Part shown: in pieces, positions 9,901-18,241 of the stretch | How positions within the stretch are numbered: position 1 is the stretch's first letter | How the letters are laid out: each line of letters starts with the position of its first letter | NCBI GenBank assembly: GCA_963759875.1 | Contig: CAVXBB010000016.1 | Span: 62,001 to 126,000 of the forward strand | DNA from: JAFAGX01 sp963759875 | Lineage (GTDB): Bacteria > Acidobacteriota > Terriglobia > Terriglobales > Acidobacteriaceae | Reading direction: 5' to 3' | DNA length: 64,000 nucleotides | Notes under the pieces: model-generated | Databases searched by the model: none | What the model saw: only the letters and a program-made list of their open reading frames with translations | Told to the model about the DNA's origin: nothing | Made by a program: the position numbers and the translations under genes

Positions 9901-10606
9901 ATTCTGCAGCAAAGCTCGAGGTGGTGACCCGAAACTCCTGCACCGCATCCATGGGCACCTGCTGGCCTACGCTGGCAGTGTATAGGTCAACGTTCTCCGC
10001 GCCGTCCAAGAGAATGTCGGTACTGGCGGAACGCATGCCATTGATGGTCATGCCGTTAGCGCCGCGGGCTTCGATACCAGCACCCGCATCTGTTCCCACG
10101 TTTCCTGCGAGGGCTACGAAATCGTAGGGATTTCGCGTGAGGCTGGGCAGTTCGCTCACTTGCTGCCTGTCCACCATCTGAGACAGCTCTGAGCTTTGTG
10201 TTTCTACCTGCACCGCGCCTAATCCCGCCGATACCTCGACGGTAACCCCAGCAGCTTGAGCCAGGTCCAACCGGACCGAGAGCGCGTTCTGGGAAGCGAC
10301 GGTGACCGTAACGAGCTGTTTGGACTGTGCGAAACCAGGCGCCGATACATCCAGCTCATAAGAAGCGGGTGGCAGGTTGAGAATCGTGTACGCGCCAGTC
10401 GCATTTGTGGTTGTTGTGCGTTTAGCTTGGGTTGCGGTGTTGGTAATGGTGACGGTTGCACCGGACACCACTGCGCCGGAAGGATCCGTCACGGTTCCCG
10501 AGATCATTCCGGTTTCAGTCTGTGCAAGCGCCCACAATGAAAGTAAGCCAAGTAGTGCGAGCAGCGACAAAATACGAGTGCATTTGCTTCTATAGTGATG
10601 TTCCAT
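6962..10606 (-). CDS. Oar-like TonB-dependent outer-membrane receptor with N-terminal carboxypeptidase-regulatory-like domain
   Basis: A 1214-residue protein. A signal peptide (LLALLGLLSLWALAQ) is followed by a CarboxypepD_reg-like beta-sandwich (~30-120: GMISGTVTDPSGAVVSGA...GAYTILNLPPASYEL), a TonB plug (~130-250) and a long beta-barrel. It ends in RRYVQLGARISF with the C-terminal Phe expected for outer-membrane insertion. This architecture is the Oar-like receptor expanded in Acidobacteria, generally proposed to take up large or polymeric ligands; the substrate here is unknown. The ribosome site TTAGGAGA lies ~6 bases upstream of the ATG. No SusD-like partner or glycoside hydrolase lies nearby. 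Confidence 0.9.
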   Translation of the reverse strand: MEHHYRSKCTRILSLLALLGLLSLWALAQTETGMISGTVTDPSGAVVSGATVTITNTATQAKRTTTTNATGAYTILNLPPASYELDVSAPGFAQSKQLVTVTVASQNALSVRLDLAQAAGVTVEVSAGLGAVQVETQSSELSQMVDRQQVSELPSLTRNPYDFVALAGNVGTDAGAGIEARGANGMTINGMRSASTDILLDGAENVDLYTASVGQQVPMDAVQEFRVTTSSFAAEYGRASGGVVNVATKSGTNDWHGTAYEFNRVSKLAANTYDNNANDIPRSTFTRNQPGYSIGGPIIKNKLFVFNSSEWIRVRGMATEEAYVPDPAFLALTNSATQQYFAAYGLLKPRTIKLSSLNAGQLVSQGAAGPGVAALPSTTPVLDLIRYGYNYDQGGGYPQNTVESVTRGDYNLNDKTQIMGRWTVYHDNYLPGYYGYSAYQGFDTGEQDTNQNWLLGITRIWNSNLISNTKFSINRLNDKEPEGTAGTAPGLLLGLGGDGFTVNGHTNMLPGYLPYLPGDALPFGGPQNVGEIDHSFAWIHGKHDFKFGGEYVYIRDNRIFGAYQNAIEYLSSGSFADGYDNLLSGQLYRFSVAIYPQNEFPCFRDPTTNAPIQTAGCTLTGPAISPSFYRTNRYNDGAAYAQDTWKIRPRLTLSLGLRWEYFGVQHDKNVNNDANFVLGPGSNYFQQVQNGYVVNGNQLPGGRLWEPESHNFAPRVGFAYDLFGDGKTSIRGGYGIAYERNFGNVTYNVIQNPPNYGVLNIQNGRDVPAGTLPISANNFGIAGQSGTYPFRSPSLRAVNRNLRTAYADIYNLSVEHELTRGAVASLEYSGSRGIHGYTIQDYNDFGWGPTYTGNGCGAAGGAACADPTQQLNNQYSYINYRTNGNDSWHNALNAKLSTNNLVHQGLNLTANYTWSHTEDYLSATFGGSDEYNAQALGTLDPFNPKLDKGDADYDIRNRLALSAVWTLPYANKMHGWMKQVADGWEFAPIIHANTGYPYTIYDCTNEVAADLCARYIPSAAVGQNGNTSTTGSHVLSTPNTFGYQTIPAPLVYGSIYGGNGSVPTCASDPTTGLSLGTNCSFPANMTARNAFRQPGLWNADVGVYKNFKITEKVALQFRGEFYNAFNHSNYYVQTGNLDAWGGLADVNNLASQPGITPNYATGTNNGQIEYTTASGAPATYTIVGKKGVTNQAANVGTGSTGERRYVQLGARISF

Positions 10607-10998
10607 ACAATTCTCCTAAGAAAGCTGCGTATTAAGTCCCGAACAGCGACGTTCTATTTCTTCTGAGTTGGTCTGCTCGCAGCAAGCCGGAAGGGTTTGG
10701 TATTGATTATGTATTCCGGCGAGCAGAAACCCTGGGAAACCAATTGACGGATGTACGTGGAAGATAGGTTTCCGACCGTACCTAGATATCCGTGTTTGAA
10801 TACAGAGAGCCCGGTGATGTGTACACTTCTTTACAGCCAGCCCGCGCCCAGCTGCAAAATGGCACGTTCTGCTGTAGCTTTTTGCAACACATCTGCGAGG
10901 GCTAATCCTTCAAGCCATGGTGATAAAGGCAGATTGCCTGCCGCAGAAGGCAATCTGTGATGGCGGTCACGCAGATGCGTGAGCACATTTTGTTAAGG
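10607..10998. other. Intergenic region upstream of the receptor and left of the insertion sequence
   Basis: No coding sequence is supported. A perfect hairpin (CAGATTGCCT-N8-AGGCAATCTG, 10930-10957) lies near the IS boundary, without a T run. The promoter of the receptor gene must be here, but no convincing -35/-10 pair was identified. Confidence 0.5.
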
Positions 10999-11068
10999 TG
11001 ACCCAACCCCCGAAAACTGGACCGCCTAGAATGTGAGTTCTCCCAAAACCCAGGAGAGGAGAACCGCA

Positions 11069-11335
11069 ATGAAAGGCACGCGACACAGCGAAGAACAGAT
11101 CATCGCGATCCTGAAGCAAGGCGAAGCAGGATTGACGACGGCGGAGTTATGCCGACAGCACGGGATCACGGAGCAGACTTACTACCGCTGGAAGGCGAAG
11201 TACGGCGGGATGGACAGCGGCGAGGCGAAGCGACTGAAGCAACTGGAAGACGAGAACCGGAAGCTGAAGCACGTGGTGGCGGAGCTGACGCTGGATAACC
11301 GGGCGTTGAAAGACGTGCTCTCAAAAAACTGGTAG
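11069..11335 (+). CDS. IS3-family transposase OrfA
   Basis: An 88-residue HTH/leucine-zipper protein of the IS3 OrfA type. The N-terminal helix-turn-helix (SEEQIIAILKQGEAGLTTAE...HGITEQTYYRWKAKYGG) is followed by a heptad-rich helix (LKQLEDENRKLKHVVAELTL). It binds the IS ends and is fused to OrfB by programmed -1 frameshifting in active elements. The ATG is preceded by AGGAGAGGAGAA, a strong ribosome site. OrfA itself appears intact. Confidence 0.92.
   Translation: MKGTRHSEEQIIAILKQGEAGLTTAELCRQHGITEQTYYRWKAKYGGMDSGEAKRLKQLEDENRKLKHVVAELTLDNRALKDVLSKNW
11323..11329 (+). other. Programmed -1 frameshift heptamer of the IS
   Basis: A AAA AAC, read in the orfA frame as (TC)A AAA AAC just before the orfA stop. 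Slippage by -1 enters the orfB frame, which then reads LKKLVAPAGLRAAV, the normal OrfB junction. Canonical for IS3-type elements. Confidence 0.8.
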
Positions 11336-12155
11336 CGCCTGCGGGACTTCGGGCAGCCGTGAGCTATGTGGAAGTGGAGTACCAGGTAAGCGAGCGGCAC
11401 GCCTGCAGGCTGGTGGGGTTGGGACGATCGACGCATCGTTATCGAGCGCGGAAAGCGGAGCGAGACAGCGCGTTGCGAGTGCGATTGAAGGAACTGGCAG
11501 CCAAGCGCATGCGGTTCGGCTATCGGCGGCTGACGGCGATGCTGGTGCGGGAAGGGATTGCGGCCAATCACAAGCGAGTGTACCGAATGTACCGCGAGGA
11601 AGGATTGGCGATGAGGATTCGGCAACGGCGGCGGATTCGCTGGGCGGGCGCGGTGAGCAGCATGGTAGCAAGGAAACCGAATGAACGCTGGTCGATGGAT
11701 TTGTAGTGAGCACGGGAAGAGTGATTCGGATGTTAACCGTGGTGGACGATTGCACGCGAGAATGTCCGGCCATCGAAGTCGATACGTCATTGGGTGGGTT
11801 ACGAGTGCGACGCGTGCTGGATCGGATTGCGGAGAAACGAGGGTTGCCAGAAGCGATCGTGCTGGACAATGGGCCGGAGTTTCGCGGGCGGGCATTGGCG
11901 GCGTGGAGTGAAGAACGTGGGGTGCGGCTGGAGTTCATTCAACCCGGCAAGCCAGCGCAGAACGCCTACGTAGAAAGTTTCAATGGCCGCTTGCGCGATG
12001 AATGCCTGAATGCGAACTGGTTTACGAGTCTGAGTGACGCACGGAGGAAGATCGAAAGCTGGCGCCAGGATTACAACCAGCAACGCCCACACAGTTCGTT
12101 GAACTATCTGCCGCCAGCAGAATATGCACGAACGCGAGCGGAGATGAGGATATGA
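11323..12155 (+). pseudogene. IS3-family transposase OrfB, frameshifted
   Basis: DDE transposase in two frames. The first part (to the TAG at 11704-11706) covers the HTH_21-like region and the first catalytic Asp in NERWSMD. The second part, in the next frame, carries the second Asp (VLDNGPEF) and the Glu (YVESFNGRLRDEC), plus the C-terminal SLNYLPPAEY tail. The break falls directly after the first Asp. The region between it and RIRMLTVVDD is about four residues shorter than usual, so a small deletion rather than a single-base error is likely. No complete DDE protein can be made. Confidence 0.85.
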
Positions 12156-12280
12156 GGAAAGCTAGTACGGAACTGCTGGAGCCGGGGATTCAAGCGCCAT
12201 CCCCTGCTCCAGACCTCATCCCCGCTAAATATGAACCGAGAACCTACATGAAGATTGGAACAATGTACGGGGGCACATCA

Positions 12281-12596
12281 AAGGCAAGTTGCTGCAGCAG
12301 GTTTGAATCCTCTAAGCGCGTCTACGTCCCGTGTTTAAAACGCGTTTTTTGCGCGGCGCCAGGAGGTTCGAGGACAAATTTTCTATTTTACGGAATATAG
12401 ATCCGATTTCTTGTAGCCGAGCGTGCGCTTGGAGACGCTCGCTTTGCCGTGGCATGAATGTTGCCCTGCTGCACGTTTGAAAAACCGGGATCATCACACG
12501 GGGTACGTCTATTCGCGAATATGCGCTGATGGTCATACGTGCTCGGGCGTGACGCCGGTACATTTGCCTATCTGAATAGTAAGTGCGACTAGAACG
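12281..12596. other. Intergenic region right of the insertion sequence
   Basis: No gene, RNA or convincing regulatory structure seen in 316 bp. Confidence 0.4.
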
Positions 12597-13325
12597 CTAC
12601 TCTACGTAGCACATAAGAAGAACACCCAACACAACCATCAGTGTGGGCCAAAGTTTTGCAAACACAATCTGCCATTTTGTGGCGACTTCCGCCATCCCCT
12701 TGGTCAAGCCAATGCCAAAACCGGTAAGCGCGTAACTGAGATGCTCGTTCTGTATCCGTTCCATGACTGCCATGTGGCTTGGTCCACGCATTCCCGTGCT
12801 GTGAGAGTGGAACAGCAACAGGACAGAGCCCGTTATCGCGAGCACAGGAAACACCCATCCCACCCAACAAACTTTCAGAGACCTGCGCACCCTCTCTGCT
12901 TCAAGCAAGCCCAAGCCAAGGAGCAACACTGCAAAAATCTTATGCTGGATAACTTCCGGGTTCGTTATTGTGCCCTGAATCCACGACTTTGGGCCAAAAG
13001 GCCAAAGTTCCGTATCGCTGTAGATAAGGACAAATAAGCCTGCAACCAGGAAGCAGGCCGGCCATGCATACGCTAACGCAGGAAATTTCTTGGTGAGTGG
13101 CTCTTGGGCCAGGATGAAGATGCCGCTCAGAGCCACAAGTAGTCCTGCGATGTGATGATTCCCCTCGCTCTCATGCTTCCAGCTAAGGAGCATGCTTTCG
13201 CTGGGTTGATCTGCAGACATCGACATGGCCGCATGTTGATGGTGTGAGTGCTGCTGAGGCCAGGCGGGCAACGCGACGACAAGCAAGATGTAAGCAAGTA
13301 TGACCTTCCTCGTGAATGGAAACAT
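12597..13325 (-). CDS. His-rich multi-pass membrane protein, possibly metal related
   Basis: A 242-residue protein. The start at 13325 is chosen because it gives a signal peptide (VILAYILLVVALPAWPQQ) and has GAAAGGA upstream; the longer frame runs back towards the permease gene. A His/Met-rich exported segment (QQHSHHQHAAMSMSAD) is followed by about six membrane helices with conserved-looking His (HHIAGLL, VIQHK, FHSHSTGMRG, NEHLSYALTG). The layout resembles copper-handling (CopD-like) or haem-binding membrane domains, but I cannot assign a family. It lies 124 bp downstream of the MacB-like permease gene on the same strand. Confidence 0.65.
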   Translation of the reverse strand: MFPFTRKVILAYILLVVALPAWPQQHSHHQHAAMSMSADQPSESMLLSWKHESEGNHHIAGLLVALSGIFILAQEPLTKKFPALAYAWPACFLVAGLFVLIYSDTELWPFGPKSWIQGTITNPEVIQHKIFAVLLLGLGLLEAERVRRSLKVCWVGWVFPVLAITGSVLLLFHSHSTGMRGPSHMAVMERIQNEHLSYALTGFGIGLTKGMAEVATKWQIVFAKLWPTLMVVLGVLLMCYVE

Positions 13326-13449
13326 TCTGGTTCTCTGTCCTTTCGAACGGCAGATTACTGTCGGGGCGTACACAGTCGCAAGGCAAACATGCCGCGCACC
13401 GGCTGCATCGGCGAGTACGTAACGGATGCCGTTTACAAGCTGCGAGAAA

Positions 13450-14670
13450 TCACTCATGGCGCATGCTCTCCACTGGGTCCAATTTGGCGGCAAATGACGC
13501 CGGAGCCGTGCCCGAAAGAATCCCAACCGCCGCAGACACTACGATCGCGACGATCACGGAAAGCGTCGATATTGGAAGTCGGTACTGCGTGAAAAAGCGC
13601 ACCGATAAAGGCACTGCCAATCCGAATATCTCCCCTGCAACACCTCCAATTAGCGAGATCATGACTGCTTCTGCCAGAAACTGTAGAAGGATCTGGCGAT
13701 TGGTGGCGCCCAGTGCCTTGCGTATGCCAATCTCGGAAACTCGCGAGTTTATCGTCGCCAGCATGATATTCATGATGCCGACGCCGCTCACTAACAGAGT
13801 CATTGTCGCAACCAGGAGCAATACCCAAGTGAGTGCGTTTGCAGTGCGATCCGCCATTGCAACTACATCATTAAGGTTCTGCACAAAGTAGGACGACTCC
13901 GGCCGATGACGGGAGCGGATAACCTGTTCGATATGCTTGCTGACCGGGATTACAAGGGAGGGTTCTGCCGCGGAAAAATAAATCTGCCGCACGATCGGTG
14001 ATTCCGTGAAATATCCGACTACGGTGTACGGAATCACGATTGCGTTATTGGTCACCTCTGAGCGTCCGAAGGTGTTCACCCGCTCTCGGAATGTGCCGAT
14101 GACAGTGACTGGCAAACCACTCACCTTGACGACCTTCCCCACCGCGTCATCCACGGACCCGTAGAGTTGTTCCGCCAGCATCTGCGTAATTACGCCGACC
14201 TTGTTGCGGGCCTGTTCGTCCTGCGCGTCGAAAAATCTTCCGGACAGAACCACTAAGTTACGCACGCCGAAGTACTCAGGAAAGACGCCGAGAATCTGCA
14301 GGTCGCGTTCGTTGCCAAACCCGACCGGAATGCGGACAGATAATGGAACCACGGGGGAGGCATCGGCGATTCCCGGCACTTGTCGCACGGCTGCGTACAT
14401 ATCATCAAGGGTTTCAAAATCAGTTCCCCTCTCTCCTCCCTGATATTCAACAACAATCATGTTTACGCCGATGCCTTGAATCTGATCAAAGGCGTATTGC
14501 TTTCCCGTCATCACGATCGTGACAACCATGATGACCGAAGCGGTACCGATAGCCACGCCCACAGCGCTCAAGGAAAACCGCACCGTGTCGGCACGAAACG
14601 TGCCGTAGGCGAAGCGCACAATCTCGCCAAGACCGATCTTGGACGCGCGGACCTTAGTCGCAGCAGCCAC
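13450..14670 (-). CDS. MacB/FtsX-type ABC transporter permease
   Basis: A 406-residue permease with one N-terminal membrane helix (SLSAVGVAIGTASVIMVVTIV), a large periplasmic MacB_PCD domain (~60-270) and three C-terminal helices (ALTWVLLLVATMTLLVSGVGIMNIML, the LIGGVAGEIFGLA stretch and VIVAIVVSAAVGILSG). It ends in ...KLDPVESMRHE, the classic MacB-family tail. Such permeases transmit mechanical force with an ATPase and an AcrA-like adaptor, often for export of peptides or macrolides. No ATPase or adaptor gene is adjacent here, so its partner must be elsewhere or upstream of this locus. Confidence 0.88.
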   Translation of the reverse strand: MAAATKVRASKIGLGEIVRFAYGTFRADTVRFSLSAVGVAIGTASVIMVVTIVMTGKQYAFDQIQGIGVNMIVVEYQGGERGTDFETLDDMYAAVRQVPGIADASPVVPLSVRIPVGFGNERDLQILGVFPEYFGVRNLVVLSGRFFDAQDEQARNKVGVITQMLAEQLYGSVDDAVGKVVKVSGLPVTVIGTFRERVNTFGRSEVTNNAIVIPYTVVGYFTESPIVRQIYFSAAEPSLVIPVSKHIEQVIRSRHRPESSYFVQNLNDVVAMADRTANALTWVLLLVATMTLLVSGVGIMNIMLATINSRVSEIGIRKALGATNRQILLQFLAEAVMISLIGGVAGEIFGLAVPLSVRFFTQYRLPISTLSVIVAIVVSAAVGILSGTAPASFAAKLDPVESMRHE

Positions 14671-15166
14671 GACTATAGCTTACGAGATCAGACCCCACCC
14701 CCAATGTGATTTCGCACATCCTGTGTCCCGAATTCAGAAGCAGCCACCGCAGCCACGGTGTGCGCTCATGACACAGTAGATTGCCGGAGACAATAGAGAC
14801 GAGCGGAAGTGTACTACAAGAACAAAATAAACGTTGTGTCACCAAAGATGCCACTCGTTCATCAAGTCTGTGCTCTGCGAACGGTAAAGGCAAGAAATGT
14901 GTCTACGTGAGAGTTGAGCAGTTCGCGCGAACACAGAACCTTCTTTAAGCTCCTGGCGCATTTCCTTCAGATCCCTGACGACAGATCCCCGTTTCCAACT
15001 TCCAGGTCAAACACGCCACCCGCACGCTTGGACGGCCCGAGGGCACTGTCCACATTAGGGCGACAGCATTGAAGGCTCATCACCTGAAAATGTTGCAGGC
15101 AAAAGAATTAGGTCTACACAGTGTTGGCGACCTGAGTGCGTCACTGAGAGATAGAAAGGAGTAGTT
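14671..15166. other. Intergenic region between divergent permease and small secreted protein genes
   Basis: No gene supported. Near the right end is a weak -24/-12-like element TGGCGACCTGAGTGCG (15125-15140), with a GGGCA half-site at 15041-15045, 81 bp upstream. This is the same spacing as at stronger sites in this window, but with several mismatches. Confidence 0.35.
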
Positions 15167-15526
15167 ATGAAGGCTAAGCAGTTACCGATCTTGGCAGTCA
15201 TTCTCACCTTGATGGTGTCGGTGGCAATGGCGGCTGGAAATAAAACCTCAATCCGGATTGACGAACCGACGATGGTCGGTAGTGTCATCTTGCAACCGGG
15301 CGACTATACGGTTGAATGGAACGGACTCGGTCCCGACGTCCAAGTCAGTTTCTTACAAGGAAGGCAAACGATAACGACAGTTCCAGGGACGCTTGTTGCA
15401 GGGCAGAATCCATACAACGCAGTAGTCACGGACGCTCAGGAGTCTGGGACGCGTTTGCTGGTCGAGATTGATACGAAAACGTTGGCGGTCCATTTATCGG
15501 CGGCCGGTGTTGGCGGCGGCAAATAA
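15167..15526 (+). CDS. Small secreted protein
   Basis: A 119-residue protein with a signal peptide (MKAKQLPILAVILTLMVSVAMA) and a compact, probably all-beta domain with the core LQPGDYTVEW. This resembles the LPAGTYTLRP/FKAGTYTIKP core of two other small secreted proteins in the window (18242-18655, 19996-20418). AGAAAGGAG precedes the ATG. Small exported proteins of this kind are frequent in Acidobacteria; their role is unknown. Confidence 0.8.
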   Translation: MKAKQLPILAVILTLMVSVAMAAGNKTSIRIDEPTMVGSVILQPGDYTVEWNGLGPDVQVSFLQGRQTITTVPGTLVAGQNPYNAVVTDAQESGTRLLVEIDTKTLAVHLSAAGVGGGK

Positions 15527-16329
15527 CGATTGGTGGCGTTCCCGCGGGACATACGCGAGATCGCCTTCGCCGTGTGCATGACCAGTGTGATTGTTCGAAG
15601 TTACGGAATGCTGGTTGGAACGGATCAATGAGCTATGTCAACTCGTATTAGTCATTGTTCGTAGTTAGTTCAGCGCATTGCATGCCTGCTCTCGGAGCGC
15701 AGGCTTGTGTTCGGTCGTGAATTGCAGCATTTCCGGCGGATCGGGGAAGAGCAAAACAGCTTCCCTTCTCTTCCCCGCCTACAACGGGCCCCACAGCCCC
15801 GAGCACAGTGAAATCACTGCGCCGCATAAGGCAGCAGTGCGCTTTCTGATCAGCTTCTAACCAACAGACCGAGACCGGCTCGCTCGAGCCTCACTGACCC
15901 GCGCCGGGCACCTTTGTAAGATGAGATCCGAGTTGGGATCGGCAGGTCCGAAGTGGCAGGACTCTGAAACGTGTCGGTAAAGTATCCATAGACCAAAGCT
16001 ATTGTTCGTTTCGATCACGATCATTGCACTCGTGCCACTCAGCATTTCTGGGCGCAGGACGTTTGTGACATAACTTCGAACGTTGAATTTTCTGCGAGCG
16101 CGCCGCTCATCAACTGCAAGGTTTTCTAACACCGGCTTGGGCGCAATCACGGGAACGGGCTAGAACTTCACCTGGCATCACGGAGTCAGCGCTGAGTTCA
16201 TGTGGAATTGTGTCTATCCTACGCAGGGTCGTTTAGCGCCGAGCGTTGTAGCCGCATCCATGAACAGGGGATCCGATCATGACTTGATCGCGACCCCCTG
16301 ATCTCCACCTACAGATACATCATGCTCGC
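15527..16329. other. Long non-coding interval
   Basis: About 800 bp. Short open frames on both strands lack ribosome sites and recognisable motifs, and none is called. No clear hairpin terminator or RNA gene was seen. Confidence 0.4.
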
Positions 16330-17082
16330 CTAGCTATTTCCGCGGTTAAAGTGGCCACGGCGGTTCTGTTGCCAACACGATTCATCGTGCTCGGCGCAAA
16401 CAGGCTTCTCTTTCCCGTAGCTCATCGTTTTGATGTTGGCTGGGCTGACGCCACGTGCAATCAACCCTTCTTTCACATCGTTTGCGCGCCTGTCGCCTAA
16501 AGCCAGGTTGTACTCGATTGATCCACGCTCATCACAATTTCCTTCCACAGTAAAGCTGAAGTTGGAATGCTGGCTTAGGAAGGCTGCGTCGCGCTGTATT
16601 ATGCCCTGCTGATCAGGACGAATATCCGACCTGTCGTAATTGAAATAGATGTCCTTGACGTTCTGCGCGAATAGTTCGTCATCGGTCGGCCCTGCCGCTA
16701 CTGGTGGCGGCGCGGGAACAGTCACGGTCACTCGTGCTGAAGCGGTTTGCTTTCCTCCCGGACCCTTGGCGTAAAGCGTGTACGTAGTAGAGGTGTCCGG
16801 TGTTACTGGTTGCGACCCATTGGGTTGTACAGTTCCCAACTTTTGGGTACTTGTGCCAACTGCATCAATACTAATGTCGGTTGCATTCGTGGTTTCCCAC
16901 GCCAATGTACTGGTCTGTCCCTTGTCAATGGCGTCTGGAGTTGCCGTGAGTGAAGCAGTAGGAGCGGCTGGTGCCGGCGGTGGTGGCACGGTTGATGCCA
17001 CCTTCGCCTTATGACATCCACTCAACAGTACGGTTGCGATCAGCAGGAAAATTGCTGTTCGTTGGATGATTGTTTGTTTCAT
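16330..17082 (-). CDS. pal: Peptidoglycan-associated lipoprotein (Pal/OmpA family) with an Ig-like domain
   Basis: A 250-residue lipoprotein with lipobox LLSGC (Cys ~22) and a Pro-rich linker. An Ig-like module (~40-125: TPDAIDKGQTSTLAWETTNATDISID...TTYTLYAKGPGG) is followed by an OmpA-C peptidoglycan-binding domain (~145-245). The latter carries IYFNYDRSDI, VEGNCDERGSIEYNLALGDRRAN and the Pal-type ending ESCWQQNRRGHF. It would anchor the outer membrane to peptidoglycan. The Ig-like module closely matches one in the OmpA protein at 31183-32925. The start is 3 bp behind the stop of the coiled-coil gene, so the two form an operon. No tolA/B genes are adjacent. Confidence 0.9.
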   Translation of the reverse strand: MKQTIIQRTAIFLLIATVLLSGCHKAKVASTVPPPPAPAAPTASLTATPDAIDKGQTSTLAWETTNATDISIDAVGTSTQKLGTVQPNGSQPVTPDTSTTYTLYAKGPGGKQTASARVTVTVPAPPPVAAGPTDDELFAQNVKDIYFNYDRSDIRPDQQGIIQRDAAFLSQHSNFSFTVEGNCDERGSIEYNLALGDRRANDVKEGLIARGVSPANIKTMSYGKEKPVCAEHDESCWQQNRRGHFNRGNS

Positions 17083-17085
17083 AAG

Positions 17086-17973
17086 TTATTGCCCTCTGGA
17101 GTCTGCGGTATTCGTAATTGGCACGCCTGCCGACTTCGGTGTGCTCAGGTACCCGGTTACCACATTCTTTTCGACCGTAAAAATAACCACTTCATACAGA
17201 AGCCGGTCATGTCCGGTGTAGAACTGCAGCGGCTCGGCGGCGCCGCGATCCTTCTTCTCAATCGTGCGGTCGTCAGCAATGACGTTCAAAGTAAACTTGC
17301 TCTTCTTGGCGTTAGTTTTTTTCAACTGCAGGCTGACGGTAGAAACCGCTTGGGGACGCGCCCCTTTCACCAGCGTGAACTCATAGTAGTTGCGATCGCC
17401 ACGGTGCTTCAGTTCCTCCAGTTCGTCGCGCGTGTGGGCGATCAAAGTACCCTGACCAGTCAAATCACCAATGGCTCGATCTAGCCTCACTTTGGTGGAC
17501 TCCAGGTCCGTTCGAGTGGATGCCAGGTCGATGCGGGTATCGGCAATGTCCTTTTTCGCTCCGCCAAGTTCGCCCCGCACGTCGGCGACTTGATTTGTGA
17601 ACTGCCCGACTAATTCAGTCTGCTGGTTCTGCACGCGTCGCTGGAAGGCGTTCTGGTTCTGCCGCAACTCGGCTGACGTGCCTGCATAAGCCGCTTGCAG
17701 TTCCCTCTGGGTCACGCCAACCTGCTGTGTCAACGCCGCACTGGTAGCTTTGAGATCGTTTTCCGTCGCAGCCTGGCGCTGTTGCAGGTCTGCAACGGCT
17801 GTTTTCTGTGCCGCAGCGAATGATGCCAAACGACTGCGTGTATTAACGATCAAGTACAAGGACAAAATGATGTAAATCCCCGCGATGGCCACAAGTCCAT
17901 ATCGCAAAAGGCCAAGTTTGCCGATTGTCGGTGGCATCGCAGGGTTCTGCTCTTTCAATTCAACTGCACTCAT
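17086..17973 (-). CDS. Membrane-anchored coiled-coil protein
   Basis: A 295-residue protein. The start at 17973 is preferred because AGGAGGAAAGG lies 5-15 bases upstream; the frame could extend to 18030. One membrane helix (~25-45: YGLVAIAGIYIILSLYLIV) is followed by ~150 residues of Ala/Gln/Glu/Asp-rich coiled coil (repeated ATENDLKA..., RIDLASTRTDLESTKVRLD). A C-terminal globular domain contains YYEFTLVKGARPQAVSTVSLQLKKT. The topology suggests a periplasmic rod fixed in the inner membrane. Its operon partner is Pal, so an envelope-spanning role is plausible. Confidence 0.8.
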   Translation of the reverse strand: MSAVELKEQNPAMPPTIGKLGLLRYGLVAIAGIYIILSLYLIVNTRSRLASFAAAQKTAVADLQQRQAATENDLKATSAALTQQVGVTQRELQAAYAGTSAELRQNQNAFQRRVQNQQTELVGQFTNQVADVRGELGGAKKDIADTRIDLASTRTDLESTKVRLDRAIGDLTGQGTLIAHTRDELEELKHRGDRNYYEFTLVKGARPQAVSTVSLQLKKTNAKKSKFTLNVIADDRTIEKKDRGAAEPLQFYTGHDRLLYEVVIFTVEKNVVTGYLSTPKSAGVPITNTADSRGQ

Positions 17974-17998
17974 TGCCTTTCCTCCTGCGAGAAAAAGG

Positions 17999-18014
17999 TG
18001 CAAATGACTTACCA
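17999..18014 (-). promoter_or_regulatory. Possible sigma54 (-24/-12) promoter for the coiled-coil/pal operon
   Basis: On the minus strand TGGTAAGTCATTTGCA has correct GG-N10-GC spacing and a perfect TTGCA -12 box, but the -24 box departs from GGCAC. A TGCC-N8-GGCA-like site lies 53 bp upstream. The leader would be very short (~15 nt). Confidence 0.3.
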
Positions 18015-18065
18015 AGGCGTTGCGCTGCAACCCTCGTATTTCCCAGGGTCCGCGGAGGTTTCAAA

Positions 18066-18081
18066 TGCTCTCATTCGGGCA
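18066..18081. promoter_or_regulatory. Possible enhancer site (TGCY-N8-GGCA)
   Basis: TGCTCTCATTCGGGCA matches seven of eight palindrome positions and shares CATTCGGGCA with the site at 38912-38927. It sits 81 bp from the -24 element at 18161 and 53 bp from the one on the opposite strand. Confidence 0.45.
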
Positions 18082-18160
18082 GTGCTCGTCGAAGGGCACA
18101 AAAATACAAGTGAGACTGCAGTACGAAGCGCAATTGCAAGGGTTTCCGCATCTTCGCATT

Positions 18161-18176
18161 TGGCGATACGCATGCC
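18161..18176 (+). promoter_or_regulatory. Possible sigma54 promoter of the small secreted protein gene
   Basis: TGGCGATACGCATGCC: GG-N10-GC spacing with TGGC and TGC conserved. The predicted start is ~55 nt upstream of the ATG at 18242. Confidence 0.4.
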
Positions 18177-18241
18177 CTGAATGGTTATGAACAAATATCG
18201 GAGGTCTTGGCTACCTTCGTAGCCGAGAAAGGAAAGATTTT

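Larger units (their letters stand above)
10999..12280 (+). mobile_element. IS3-family insertion sequence (IS407-like group), decayed
   Basis: About 1282 bp. The left end TGACCCAACCCCCGAAAACT and the complement of the right end (TGATGTGCCCCCGTACATTG) share TGA, CCCCCG and further scattered matches, so the terminal repeats are imperfect. The element is flanked by the 4-bp direct repeat AAGG (10995-10998 and 12281-12284), a duplication length typical of the IS407 group. Inside are orfA, an A AAA AAC slippery heptamer and a broken orfB. The orfB break implies it cannot transpose by itself. Confidence 0.85.

Noticed and set aside
10930..10957. TTGCC...GGCAA hairpin as another enhancer palindrome
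   Set aside because: The half-site spacing is N10, not N8, and no GG-N10-GC element follows. It is kept only as a hairpin next to the IS.
12285..12320. TGAATCC-like segment resembling a tRNA T-arm
   Set aside because: No acceptor, D or anticodon arms can be folded around it.
15857..16150. 97-residue minus-strand frame in the long non-coding interval
   Set aside because: No ribosome site, signal peptide or recognisable motif; the composition is not convincing.
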